DNA from: Crambe crambe
Taxonomy: Eukaryota; Porifera; Demospongiae; Poecilosclerida; Crambeidae
Direction of reading: 5' to 3'
DNA: 64,000 nt
Assembly: GCA_963924555.1 (NCBI GenBank)
Contig: OZ004588.1
Location: 5,704,001-5,768,000, forward strand
Position 1 is the stretch's first letter; every line of letters starts with the position of its first letter. The notes under the pieces are model-generated. The model was given only the letters and a program-made list of their open reading frames with translations, had not been told where the DNA came from and did no database searches. The position numbers and the translations under genes were made by a program. Shown here piece after piece: positions 1 through 11,504 of the stretch.

Positions 1-362
1 CGCTAGTGATCCTTTTGCCGTGGCAGTGATATGTTCTACTGCCTCAGGCTCATCAGAAACAGTTGGCCATGTGCCCAGAAAAAATCTCCTCAATCTGCTC
101 TATTTTTCTTTAGCAAGGTGAGTCCATCCATTGTAGAGTCACAGGAACTAGACGCTACTCTAGTGATTTGCCTCAAGGTGGGCTGAAAATACCTTGCTTA
201 ATAACATTCGAAGGGACATAATGAAAGTGAAGAAGCTATTAAAAGGTGTGGTATTTTCTGAGCTAAACAGGATAATGAAAAGGCTAGTGAAAGAAGGAAA
301 CTGGATGAAAACTCTCTTGATCTTGATGCCATTTTGAATGGAGATGAGCTCTCTTGACAAGA
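1..362. other. no gene recognised
   Basis: No coding exon could be recognised on either strand. The segment lies beyond the last recognisable part of the decayed pogo-like transposase on its right and may hold that element's 3' end. No terminal inverted repeat was identified. Confidence 0.4.
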
Positions 363-444
363 CTACAGAAAGTATAGTGCGTAATTTGTTGAATGCAAGT
401 GCTTCTGTGGAGTATCAGAGTGGTTGCTACGCAGAAGCAGGAAG

Positions 445-490
445 GAAGCAAGGATTGTGGGCTCTTTGAAGCAAGGATTGTGGGCTCTTT
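445..490. repeat. 23-bp tandem direct duplication
   Basis: The unit gaagcaaggattgtgggctc plus ttt occurs twice back to back, inside the 3' part of the transposase remnant. It adds to the frame damage there. Confidence 0.85.
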
Positions 491-1075
491 GTAATAGCAG
501 TGGCAACAGCAGCTGCTTACGGAGAAAAATTTTAGCAGGTTTATTGACACTTACATCTAATGGTTGCAACCTGTCTGTACAAGTTAGCAAGAATCACAAC
601 CATATTAACATGGTTCTCTTGAAGAAGTTGAAACACTTTTTCCGTACACTGACCCTTAAACATATCAAAGAGAACTAAAACAGGGTAATTAGCATCGAGC
701 TTCAAATCTTCTCTTTTCTTCTTGATGTATGGTAAAAGTAACAATTTGATATAGTCCAACTGAACATTGTGTCCTCATTAGACCAGTGGTTGGCACTAAA
801 CGTTACATGCCAATCAGATGGGAACTTGAAAGTTGGCAAGCACTTCTTGGTTTTACCTTTATATATCAGCTGGATTGGAAGAAAATCACCAGTAATTGAG
901 CCATAAAAGACAGCTGTTATTTGTCTTCTATCGTCTATCCCAACAATTTCTACACGTTTTGCTCCTTCCTTCTCCATAGTCCAACAAGATACATACAGTC
1001 ACATAATTAATTCCAGTCTGGTCCCAGTTAAAAATCAACTCATCAGGAATTTCATTCAACTCCATAACCACTTTT

Positions 1076-1905
1076 TGCCTCGGCACCGAAGTGCCGAGGC
1101 GCAGTGCTGGAAGCGATTATGATCGGCGATGGTGGTACGTTTCACGCGCACGCGCAATGATGCACGATGATGCGTATCGAGCACGTGCATTAATTTAGCT
1201 CTGGCTAGCTAGACAAAGTACTAAGGACAAACAGACAGGCTCAGCTCAGGCTCGCAGTTACTACGCGATAACTCTAGTACTGATGATTCTTGGCCGTCTT
1301 TGCCAACAAATCAAGCCCATTATCACATGCAGAGAACTGACTAAAAGACAGCAGTGAACAAAAACAACAGAGATTGACAAGGTACACGAACTAGTGCTTC
1401 GTTTGAAGTGTCAAAGAGAGAGCCATGGTGAAGGAGAATCTCAGAACTAAGACTTTGAGGCTTCCAAACAATGAGAGAATCCAGTACACATACTTCAATC
1501 AAGCTATGCTGAGAATAACCATTAAACGACAGTTGAACAGCAAGAATAGTGTGTAAATACTAATCTTACTACAATAATTATAAGCCATGTTGCTCAGTGT
1601 GCTTTATTTGGAACTCTCCACAGAAAAAAAGCTGAGAGAAATATTTTGGCAACATTTTGTGGAAACATTTGACCCCACAACCCCCCACACTTTTCATTAA
1701 TTATGCCCACGAGTGTTCAGCCAATCATCCTTGTAGGACTGGTTTCAAGCCGGTGATCCTCAGTGTATCTTTATCGTCTCTTATATACCACTGTCACGTC
1801 GTATTCACTATAAAGCATTTAAAATTAAAATTAAATAGAGGTTGCACTTAAGTGCCGAGGCATTCCTAGTCTTTTTAAAAGACTAACTTGTTAATTATAT
1901 CAAAT
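1076..1905. mobile_element. nested short non-autonomous DNA element, copy 1
   Basis: This segment interrupts the pogo-like transposase between two coding pieces that would otherwise join. Its ends contain TGCCTCGGCAC on the left and GTGCCGAGGCA on the right, an 11-bp inverted repeat. A second copy lies in reverse orientation at about 22040-22560 and shares the blocks around 1130-1615 and 1850-1900. Copy 1 carries roughly 220 bp (about 1620-1840) that copy 2 lacks. No coding potential was found. The outer limits are approximate, because both copies also share ttcctagtctttttaaaag outside the obvious inverted repeat. Confidence 0.75.
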
Positions 1906-2549
1906 AAAAACTGTGACTTCACTTCAAAATCTTGCACACTAACTTTAGCTTTCGTGCTGGCCTTTCTTTAACCATTCCCATTCAATGCAAATACTTTTAG
2001 CCCAGTCTTTAGTCAATGATATATGACCACCATTGCATTCAAGCAAAGAACTGTCCTTCCTCTTTACAATGCCTTCTGCACAAGCAATCGTGATAGCCGT
2101 ATTAACTACGGCTCCACTCTCATGAAAAGCTGTCAAATATTCTCTTACTTGCTTATCTAGCTCATCTCCAAGAAGAAGAGGACGGCCTTTCTTTTTCTCT
2201 GGGAGTTTATCTATGTTAATAATATCTTCGTCTTCTCGTTGTTGCTTCCTCAGTTCAGATGTGTACGCACATTTCCATGTTCGAACGCTGCTTTCTTTAA
2301 GATGAGGAAATTTATCGGCATAATAGCGAATAGTAGATGCTCTGCTGCCCTTCTTCCAATCTGAGCTTTCTGCTCTGCCGTCAAAAAGGTGTACGGTCCC
2401 CGCTTGTTGCTGCTGCTAACCTTGTTTAAGACCACTTTCACACTCTTATTGGCAGATGAAATCGCAGTAGATGGTACAGTTTAGACAAAGGTCCTTTGGG
2501 GTCTGGAAGATCATCTTCTTTCTTCTTAAAATAACGAAAAGGAGCCATT

Positions 2550-3420
2550 TTTAAGACGAAGTCGAAACTCAGTTCCAGCTGCACTCTTGTTGTTGTGCCA
2601 CGTGATTCACGTGGTTAAATATTCGCGGATGGAAGAGAAATCGCGAAATCCGCGAACGGTATTCCCGGAAATTCTTTGATCTATTCTTTGTAATGGCTCT
2701 TAGCCTTGGGGGACTCAGTCATGATTATCTAACTAAGAATAGTAGATGACATAATATAACTATGTCATTTAGTTAATATTACTGAAATCCTCGCTCCCCC
2801 CCCCCCCCTAAATGAACCCCTGCTGGGACTCACTAGTGTACATGATCCACTTCAGTAGGAAAATGTAGTGGTTGTGCACAGTATATTCAAACCACAGGAT
2901 TTTGGCAGTGTGATTAGGCATGGGAGCACTGGAAAGTACATGCATTGTGTCTCAAGTTCTTTTTGCTACTGGCTCCTCAGATACTTTTCGTAATAGATCA
3001 AAACCACTTCATTAACTACTAACTCCATTAACTACTAACTCTATGGCTAAAGGTTTTACATGGCAATAAGTAACAGTAATTTGGAGACCAATATCTCTCC
3101 AGCCAACAGTTTACAAGATCTTGAGAACATCAGCAGTCTCATTCATTGAGCATGAGGAGGAAGAGAAACAATGTCGTATGCATATTATTTGTTTCTCTAT
3201 TACAGATGTATACCCAAAGATTAAACAAAGCAGCCTCAGGTGAGATTTCACATGTCTTCGATTCTTCGCCCATGATGTTGCGATGGGGAAGATATAGTTC
3301 TTCCTGGTAGATGAAGAGCCTTCTTTGTCTTCCTCCGAATGAGACAATCCAATTTGGATGCCCAGGAGCAGGAAGAATTGAGATGATACATCAGTTTTGA
3401 GGTGTATTGATTGCATCAAT
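2550..3420. other. intergenic, no gene recognised
   Basis: It contains the likely outer end of the pogo-like element (cgcgaaatccgcgaacgg near 2640) and a short C run at about 2797-2809. No exon or RNA gene was recognised. Confidence 0.4.
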
Positions 3421-3529
3421 CTTTTGCCAGTGTATAAGTTTTGAGTTGAGAATTTTTTTTCTACTGTGTCTTCAATTTCTTGGGTCTACACTTCCTCTCC
3501 TCGGCCTTCTGATCTCCACCCCCAGATAT

Positions 3530-4000
3530 TTATACGTATCCTCCCATCGGAGGGTGGGGATGGCCTGATTTTCAAAACGGAGGTAAGAAGGACTTCACAT
3601 ACTTTCCTCTTGAGCTGCTGTTGATGACCAATAAGCAGCCACATTTGCTACATTCATCCTCAAACCAGACCAGCCGTAGCAAGTTGGCTTGTCTTTGCTA
3701 AACATAGGTCATCACCATACACTAACTGCTTTACGGTGGCCCCCGTTGTCGAATTGGTAGTAGGTACCCTTCTCTCGCAGGATGGGGAGTAGGCCTTCCA
3801 GTGCAATGTTGAATAACAAGGGACTGAGTGGGCAACCTCACTCAGAGAGGGATATCTTCAGTGAATCCAAGTTTGGGAACTCCCCGAGTGAATTTCCCTG
3901 CAGAAAGTGATAAACTCCTAACCTCCCCATAGTAAATCGTGGGAGACTGACCCGAATGCATTCTTTAGTTCCAGCCATCTTTAGTTTCAGCCACATCCCT
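3530..4000 (-). pseudogene. non-LTR reverse transcriptase fragment, copy A
   Basis: This is a diverged duplicate of the better preserved fragment at 5576-6060, read on the minus strand. Recognisable pieces are an LKNAFGSVSHDLL-like stretch near 3960-3990, the region preceding the GYP/GCPLSP block near 3840-3870, and the tail after the active site near 3560-3690. Frames are broken by small indels, and part of the GIKQGCPLSP block is missing. The copy belongs to a duplicated unit that starts near 3420 and recurs at 5485. It has no intact ORF and can only be a relic. Confidence 0.7.
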
Positions 4001-4381
4001 TGGCTTCTACCGCTCGCCTTCTCCTATGACTGGCCCTTGATGTATCGGGTGAGCATCTGTCCTCTCAATAAACTGAGACCACTCCCTATCTGGGAGGGGC
4101 CTCCCCAATAGCCAACCCAGGAAAGATGTCATAGCTCTTGCTCTTCTATCTCTCAACTTTCGACTGCATTGGTATGAAAGCTTCACTGTTTGCTCAGTGG
4201 CTGAATCTGTTCTTTGGGCAAAGCCCATATCTCTCCATGGCTAGGGAGAAAGAGTACAATAAATTATAGGAGTAATATAATATTATTATTAACTAATTAA
4301 GTATGAAGTGCATACTTGAAAAAATACATAGTTGAAAGTAATGATGAAGGTGATGGTGATGGACTTCTTCCTCTGCCTTCC

Positions 4382-4402
4382 CACCCCCCCCCCCCCCCCC
4401 CT
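4382..4402. repeat. poly-C run
   Basis: A run of C with occasional T sits at the end of the duplicated segment. It is replaced by a short C tract at about 6446-6453 in the sister copy. Confidence 0.9.
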
Positions 4403-4439
4403 CCCTCCCCTCCTGCCTTATCGACCCACAGCACACCAG

Positions 4440-4682
4440 TCTCAAGTTTTTGATCGCATCCAAGGTGCATGGATTGCAGTTCGCCTGTTTAGATCTTCCC
4501 TTGTAACTTTCGCTGACATACACGATATCATTAGTATCGATGGCAATACTCTGAGGTTCAACCGGTCCAGAAAATATCCTACGAAACTTCCCCTCAACTG
4601 AGAAAATTTGAATACAATTGTTACGACCGTCAGCAACATACACGTTTTCAGTGCTATCAAATGCAATACCACGTGGATTAGG
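4440..4682 (-). pseudogene. truncated NHL-repeat exon, copy A
   Basis: On the minus strand it encodes one to one-and-a-half NHL repeats (NPRGIAFDSTENVYVADGRN, then FSGPVEPQSIAIDTNDIVYV). The sequence is nearly identical to the exon at 6773-7105 as far as SESYK. There the coding sequence is cut and joined to a piece of the 134-bp satellite monomer (about 4440-4503). The remaining NHL repeats are absent. It is a broken duplicate with no complete product. Confidence 0.8.
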
Positions 4683-5484
4683 TGCGTGGATTGCAGCTCA
4701 CCTATTTGGATCTTCCCTCTGCCATGCTACGTACGTGAGTTTAAGTAACAGAGCTCTCACCCATTACTGTTCACAGTATCTATTGACTTGTCTCGAGTTT
4801 TTGATTGCATCCATGGTGCATGGATTGTAACTCACCTGTTTAGATTTTCCCTCTGCCATGTTACAAACAGAGCTCTCACACATTACTGTTCACAGTGTTA
4901 ATTGACTTGTCTCGAGTTTTTGATTGCATCCATGGTGCATGGATTGTAACTCACCTGTTTCGATTTTCCCTCTGCCATTGTACATACGTGAGTTTAAGTA
5001 ACAGAGCTCTCAGATTGCATCCATGGTGCATGGATTGCAACTCATCTGTTTGGATCTTCCCTCTGCCATGGTACGTGAGTTTAAGTAACAGAGCTCTCAC
5101 GCATTACTGTTCACAGTGTTAATTGACTTGTCTCGAGTTTTTGGTTGCATCCATGGTGCATGGATTGTAACTCACCTGTTTAGATTTTCCCTCTGCCATG
5201 CTACGTACGTGAGTTTAAGTAACAGAGCTCTCACACGTTACTGTTCACAGTGTTAATTGACTTGTCTCGAGTTTTTGATTGCATCCATGGTGCATGGATT
5301 GCAACTCACCTGTTTGGATCTTCCCTCTGCCATGGTACGTATGTTTAAGTAACAGAGCTCTCGCGCATTACTGTTCACAGTATCTATTGACTTGTCTCAA
5401 GTTTTTGGTTGCATCCATGGTGCATGGATTGCAGCTCACCTGTTTAGATCTTCCCTCTGCCATGGTACATACGTGAGTTTAAGG
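4683..5484. repeat. 134-bp satellite array, block A
   Basis: About six copies of a monomer run through here. Each contains catccatggtgcatggattg, ccctctgccat, gtttaagtaacagagctctc and tgttcacag. They begin directly against the NHL exon, and the array ends where the duplicated reverse-transcriptase unit restarts. Several monomers here are shortened. Confidence 0.95.
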
Positions 5485-6340
5485 GATTTAAGTTTTGAGT
5501 TGAGAATTTTTTTCTACTGTGTCTTCAATTTCTTGGGTCTACACTTCCTCTCCTTGGCCTTCTGATCTCCACCCCCTAGATAGTTATACGTGTCCTCCCA
5601 TCGGAGGGTGGGGATGGCCTGATTTTCAAACGGAGGAGAGAAGGACTCCACATACTTTCCTCTTGAGCTGCTTTTGATGACCAATAAGCAGCCACATTTG
5701 CTACATTCATCCTCAAACCAGACCAGCCGGAGAACTTTTTAGCAAGTTGGCTTGTCTTTGCTAAGCATAGGTCATCACCATATGCTAACTGCTTTACAGC
5801 GGCCCCATTGTCAAATTGGTAGTCAGTACCCTTCTCTCGCAAGATGGGGAGTAGGCCTTCCAGTGCAATGTTGAATAACGAGGGACTGAGTGGGCAACCT
5901 TGCTTAATGCCCACTCAGAGAAGGATATCTTCAGTGAACCCAGTTTGGGAACTCCCCGAGCGAATTTCCTTGCAGAAGGTGATAAACTCCTAACCTCCCC
6001 ATCATGAACTATAGTAAATCGTGGGAGACTGACCCGAATGCATTCTTTAGTTCCAGCCACATATCACTTTTGGATTCTCTTGGCTTCTACCGCTCGCCTT
6101 CTCCTATTACTGGCCCTTGATGTATTGGGGGGTGGAATGAGAATGATCATAGGAAGGGGGTGGTGAGGACAGAGTGTTGTCTATGGTGGAGTCATCATCG
6201 TCTGTGGTCTGCTGTGCTTTTCTCGCTCTTCTTCTTCTTCTCCAGTGGTCCACTGTTTGCTCAGTGGCTGAATATGTTCTTTGGGCAGAGCCCGTATCTC
6301 TCCATGGCTAGGGAGAAAGAGGATAATAAATTATAGGAGT
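5485..6340. repeat. second copy of the duplicated RT-flank unit
   Basis: The sequence from about 5485 repeats that from about 3430 (offset about 2,054 bp), starting at agttttgagttgag. The match continues through the reverse-transcriptase fragment to the ctagggagaaagag stretch near 6310. With the NHL exon and satellite that follow in both copies, this shows a tandem duplication of a composite unit. Confidence 0.85.
5576..6060 (-). pseudogene. non-LTR reverse transcriptase fragment, copy B
   Basis: Minus-strand coding sequence shows two hallmarks of a non-LTR reverse transcriptase. One is GIKQGCPLSPSLFNIALEG (about 5914-5858). The other is the active-site block QLAYGDDLCL (about 5800-5770), where the usual YADD appears as YGDD. 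Upstream, in another frame, is WLELKNAFGSVSHDLL (about 6058-6010). A frameshift separates the two parts. No endonuclease domain, 5' region or poly-A tail is present. It is a fragment carried by the duplicated unit; the exact clade is not assigned. Confidence 0.85.
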
Positions 6341-6772
6341 AATATATTAACTAAAGAAAGAAACAAGATAGAAGTATGAAGTTCATACTTGAAAAAATAC
6401 ATAAGTTGAAAATAATGATGGTGATGGACTTCATCCTCTGCCTTCCCACCCCCCTTCCCCACCCGCCTTACTCATTGGTCCCAAGTCGATGATGGGACCA
6501 GGTCCCATTGGTCCCAAGTCTATGTTGGGACTTGAGAGAAGCCACGCCCATTCCATACTAACCCTACATAGAGAGTGCTACCACACTCTCTGATATCATA
6601 GTTGCATGGCCACTCAATCTGATACACTCAATGAATTTCTATCACTTTCCTAAAAGAGCCTCCTTGCTTTTAGAAACACATAAGAATCGTATACATTGCA
6701 GAGGTAAAGGTGTTAAATTAAAGATTTTATTAGTGAATACAAATCAAATCTTTGAATGTGGTGTGACATAAA
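6341..6772. other. flank of NHL exon, no gene recognised
   Basis: This is downstream of the NHL stop on the minus strand and could be its 3' UTR. It contains attggtcccaagtc twice (about 6476 and 6509) with a gatgggacc/ggtccc inverted element between. Confidence 0.4.
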
Positions 6773-7105
6773 TCAGAACAACCGAATACAGTTATTGAAA
6801 TGATCACACACATACACAACTCCATCACTATCCACACATACACCATATGGAATAAAATGTCCTCGTTTCTTCTCAAATGATGTGATGAACTGACCCTTGG
6901 AGGTGAACACAGAAACACGATTTTTGTAACTTTCGCTGACATACACGATATCATTAGTATCGATGGCAATACTCTGAGGTTCAACCGGTCCAGAAAATAT
7001 CCTACGAAACTTCCCCTCAACTGAGAAAACATGAATACAATTGTTACGACCGTCAGCAACATACACATTTCCAGTGCTATCAAATGCAATACCACGTGGA
7101 TTAAG
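6773..7105 (-). CDS. NHL-repeat protein, C-terminal exon (partial)
   Basis: The minus-strand reading begins near 7105 with NPRGIAFDSTGNVYVADGRN. It ends at a stop after CDHFNNCIRLF at 6773. Three NHL blades are visible: FDSTGNVYVADGRNNCIHVF, IDTNDIVYVSESYKNRVSVF and VDSDGVVYVCDHFNNCIRLF. NHL repeats form beta-propellers, for example at the C-terminus of TRIM/LIN-41-like proteins; a full propeller needs about six, so this is only the tail of a gene. The exon abuts satellite monomers at 7106, and an in-frame TGA lies just upstream. The rest of the gene, if any, must lie beyond the satellite or be lost. The reading frame is intact here, unlike copy A. A role in ubiquitin ligation or RNA binding cannot be inferred from this exon alone. 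Confidence 0.7.
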   Translation of the reverse strand, partial: LNPRGIAFDSTGNVYVADGRNNCIHVFSVEGKFRRIFSGPVEPQSIAIDTNDIVYVSESYKNRVSVFTSKGQFITSFEKKRGHFIPYGVCVDSDGVVYVCDHFNNCIRLF

Positions 7106-7769
7106 TGCGTGGATTGCAGCTCACCTGTTTGGATCTTCCCTCTGCCATGCTACGTACGTGAGTTTAAGTAACAGAGCTCTCACGCATTACTGTTCACAGT
7201 GTTAATTGACTTGTCTCGAGTTTTTGGTTGCATCCATGGTGCATGGATTGTAACTCACTTGTTTAGATTTTCCCTCTGCCATGCTACATATGTGAGTTTA
7301 AGTAACAGAGCTCTCATGCATTAGTATTCATTGACTTGTCTCGAGCATCCATGGTGCATGGATTATAACTCACCTGTTTGGATCTTCCCTCTGCCATGGT
7401 ACGTACGTGAGTTTAAGTAACAGCTCTCACGCATTACTGTTCACAGTGTTAATTGACTTGTCTTGAGTTTTCGATTGCGTCCATGGTGCATGGATTGTAA
7501 CTCACCTGTTTAGATTTTCCCTCTGCCATGCTACGTACGTGAGTTTAAGTAACAGAGCTCTCACGCATTACTGTTCACAGTGTTAATTGACTTGTCTCAA
7601 GTTTTTGGTTGCATCCATGGTGCATGGATTGTAACTCACCTGTTTAGATTTTCCCTCTGCCATGCTACGTACGTGAGTTTAAGTAACAGAGCTCTCACGC
7701 ATTACTGTTCACAGTGTTAATTGACTTGTCTCGAGTTTTTGGTTGCATCCATGGTGCATGGATTGTAAC

Positions 7770-10700
7770 TCACCTGTTTAGATTTTCCCTCTGCCATGCT
7801 ACGTACGTGAGTTTAAGTAACAGAGCTCTCACGCATTACTGTTCACAGTGTTAATTGACTTGTCTCGAGTTTTTGCTTACATCCATGGTGCATGGATTGT
7901 AACTCACCTGTTTAGATTTTCCCTCTGCCATGCTACGTACGTGAGTTTAAGTAACAGAGCTCTCACGCATTACTGTTCACAGTGTTAATTGACTTGTCTC
8001 GAGTTTTTGGTTGCATCCATGGTGCATGGATTGTAACTCACCTGTTTAGATTTTCCCTCTGCCATATTATATATGTGAGTTTAAGTAACAGAGCTCTCAC
8101 GTGTTACTGTTCACAGTGTTAATTGACTTGTCTCGGGTTTTTGGTTGCATCCATGGTGCATGGATTGTAACTCACCTGTTTAGATTTTCCCTCTGCCATG
8201 TTACGTACATGAGTTTAAGTAACAGAGCTCTCACACATTACTGTTCACAGTGCTAATTGACTTGTCTCGAGTTTTTGATTGCATCCATGGTGCATGGATT
8301 GTAACTCACCTGTTTCGATTTTCCCTCTGCCATATTACATATGTGAGTTTAAGTAACAGAGCTCTCACGCGTTACTGTTCACAGTGTTAATTGACTTGTC
8401 TCGAGTTTTTGATTGCATCCATGGTGCATGGATTGCAACTCATCTGTTTGGATCTTCCCTCTGCCATGGTATATGAGTTTAAGTAACAGAGCTCTCACGC
8501 ATTACTGTTCACAGTGCTAATTGACTTGTCTCGAGTTTTTGAATGCATCCATGGTGCATGGATTGTAACTCACCTGTTTAGATTTTCCCTCATCCATTGT
8601 ACGTACGTGAGTTTAAGTAACAGAGCTCTCACGCATTACTGCTCACAGTGCTAATTGACTTGTCTCGAGTTTTTGATTGCATCCATGGTGCATGGATTGT
8701 AACTCACCCGTTTAGATTTTCCCTCTGCCATATTACATATGTGAGTTTAAGTAACAGAGCTCTGACGTGTTACTGTTCACAGTGTTAATTGACTTGTCTC
8801 GAGTTTTTGGTTGCATCCATGGTGCATGGATTGTAACTCACCTGTTTAGATTTTCCCTCTGCCATGCTACGTACATGAGTTTAAGTAACAGAGCTCTCAC
8901 GCATTACTGTTCACAGTGCTAATTGACTTGTCTCGAGTTTTTGATTGCATCCATGGTGCATGGATTGTAACTCACCTGTTTCGATTTTCCCTCTGCCATA
9001 TTACATATGTGAGTTTAAGTAACAGAGCTCTCACGCGTTACTGTTCACAGTGTTAATTGACTTGTCTCGAGTTTTTGATTGCATCCATGGTGCATGGATT
9101 GCAACTCATCTGTTTGGATCTTCCCTCTGCCATGGTATATGAGTTTAAGTAACAGAGCTCTCACGCATTACTGTTCACAGTGCTAATTGACTTGTCTCGA
9201 GTTTTTGAATGCATCCATGGTGCATGGATTGTAACTCACCTGTTTCGATTTTCCCTCTGCCATATTACATATGTGAGTTTAAGTAACAGAGCTCTCACGC
9301 GTTACTGTTCACAGTGTTAATTGACTTGTCTCGAGTTTTTGAATGCATCCATGGTGCATGGATTGTAACTCACCTGTTTAGATTTTCCCTCATCCATTGT
9401 ACGTACGTGAGTTTAAGTAACAGAGCTCTCACGCATTACTGCTCACAGTGCTAATTGACTTGTCTCGAGTTTTTGATTGTATCCATGGTGCATGGATTGT
9501 AACTCACCTGTTTAGATTTTCCCTCTGCCATGCTACGTACGTGAGTTTAAGTAACAGAGCTCTCACGCATTACTGTTCACAGTGTTAATTGACTTGTCTC
9601 GAGTTTTTGGTTGCATCCATGGTGCATGGATTGTAACTCACCTGTTTAGATTTTCCCTCTGCCATGCTACGTATGTGAGTTTAAGTAACAGAGCTCTCAC
9701 GCATTACTGTTCACAGTGTTAATTGACTTGTCACGAGTTTTTGGTTGCATCCATGGTGCATGGATTGTAACTCACCTGTTTAGATTTTCCCTCTGCCATA
9801 TTACATATGTGAGTTTAAGTAACAGAGCTCTCACGTGTTACTGTTCACAGTGTTAATTGACTTGTCTCGAGTTTTTGGTTGCATCCATGGTGCATGGATT
9901 GTAACTCACCTGTTTAGATTTTCCCTCTACCATGCTACGTACATGAGTTTAAGTAACAGAGCTCTCACGCATTACTGTTCACAGTGCTTATTGACTTGTC
10001 TCGAGTTTTTGATTGCATCCATGGTGCATGGATTGTAACTCACCTGTTTAGATTTTCCCTCTGCCATATTACATATGTGAGTTTAAGTAACAGAGCTCTC
10101 ACGCGTTACTGTTCACAGTGTTAATTGACTTGTCTCGTGTTTTTGATTGCATCCATGGTGCATGGATTGCAACTCATCTGTTTGGATCTTCCCTCTGCCA
10201 TGGTATATGAGTTTAAGTAACAGAGCTCTCACGCATTACTGTTCACAGTGCTAATTGACTTGTCTCGAGTTTTTGATTGCATCCATGGTGCATGGATTGT
10301 AACTCACCTGTTTAGATTTTCCCTCATCCATTGTACGTACGTGAGTTTAAGTAACAGAGCTCTCACGCATTACTGTTCACAGTGTTAATTGACTTGTCTC
10401 GAGTTTTTGGTTGCATCCATGGTGCATGGATTGTAACTCACCTGTTTAGATTTTCCCTCTGCCATGCTACGTATGTGAGTTTAAGTAACAGAGCTCTCAC
10501 GCATTACTGTTTACAGTGTTAATTGACTTGTCACGAGTTTTTGGTTGCATCCATGGTGCATGGATTGTAACTCACCTGTTTAGATTTTCCCTCTGCCATG
10601 CTACGTACATGAGTTTAAGTAACAGAGCTCTCACGCATTACTGCTCACAGTGCTAATTGACTTGTCTCGAGTTTTTGATTGCATCCATGGTGCATGGATT

Positions 10701-11504
10701 GTAACTCACCTGTTTCGATTTTCCCTCTGCCATATTACATATGTGAGTTTAAGTAACAGAGCTCTCACGCATTACTGTTCACAGTGTTAATTGACTTGTC
10801 TCGAGTTTTTGGTTGCATCCATGGTGCATGGATTGTAACTCACCTGTTTAGATTTTCCCTCTGCCATGCTACGTACATGAGTTTAAGTAACAGAGCTCTC
10901 ACGCATTACTGCTCACAGTGCTAATTGACTTGTCTCGAGTTTTTGATTGCATCCATGGTGCATGGATTGTAACTCACCTGTTTCGATTTTCCCTCTGCCA
11001 TATTACATATGTGAGTTTAAGTAACAGAGCTCTCACGCGTTACTGTTCACAGTGTTAATTGACTTGTCTCGAGTTTTTGATTGCATCCATGGTGCATGGA
11101 TTGCAACTCATCTGTTTGGATCTTCCCTCTGCCATGGTACATGAGTTTAAGTAACAGAGCTCTCACGCATTACTGTTCACAGTGCTAATTGACTTGTCTC
11201 GAGTTTTTGATTGCATCCATGGTGCATGGATTGTAACTCACCTGTTTAGATTTTCCCTCATCCATTGTACGTACGTGAGTTTAAGTAACAGAGCTCTCAC
11301 GCATTACTGTTCACAGTATTGATTGACTTGTCTCGAGTTTTTGATTACATCCATGGTGCATGGATTGTAACTCACCTGTTTGGATTTTCCCTCTGCCATG
11401 TTACATATGTGAGTTTAAGTAACAGAGTTCTCACGCGTTACTGTTCACAGTATTCATTGACTTGTCTCGAGTTTTTGATTACATCCATGGTGCATGGATT
11501 GTAA
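7770..11504. repeat. higher-order satellite repeat, copy 1 (about 28 monomers)
   Basis: The ordered series of variant monomers, from the gcttac variant at 7875 to the gattac variants at about 11344 and 11478, recurs in copy 2. Offsets are 3,736 bp early on (7875 and 11611, 8131 and 11867) and 3,602 bp later (9923 and 13525, 11319 and 14921). Confidence 0.9.

Larger units (their letters stand above)
363..2548 (-). pseudogene. decayed pogo/Tigger-like (CENP-B-type DDE) transposase
   Basis: Read on the minus strand, the coding pieces follow the order of a pogo/Tigger-type transposase. The start is at 2548 (MAPFRYFKKKEDD). Then come a DNA-binding region with KRGPYTFLTAEQKAQIG (about 2410-2350) and ECNGGHISLTKDWAKS (about 2040-1995). 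After a nested insertion follow a catalytic-type NWDQTGIN motif (about 1035-1010), VEIVGIDDRRQITAVFYGS (about 955-895), VLVLFDMFKGQC (about 680-645) and CTDRLQPLDVSVNKPAK (about 580-530). The reading frame is broken near 2475, near 1940 and several times below 760, and it contains a 23-bp tandem duplication. The coding sequence stops at VQDFEVKSQFLFDIINK near 1890 and resumes at VVMELNEIPDEL near 1060, so an 0.8-kb element split it. Family naming rests on recognised motifs; an active protein is excluded. Confidence 0.85.

Noticed and set aside
4007-4228. minus-strand ORF of 73 codons
   Set aside because: It lies in the duplicated RT-flank unit, lacks any recognised domain and is not kept open in the sister copy near 6060-6300.
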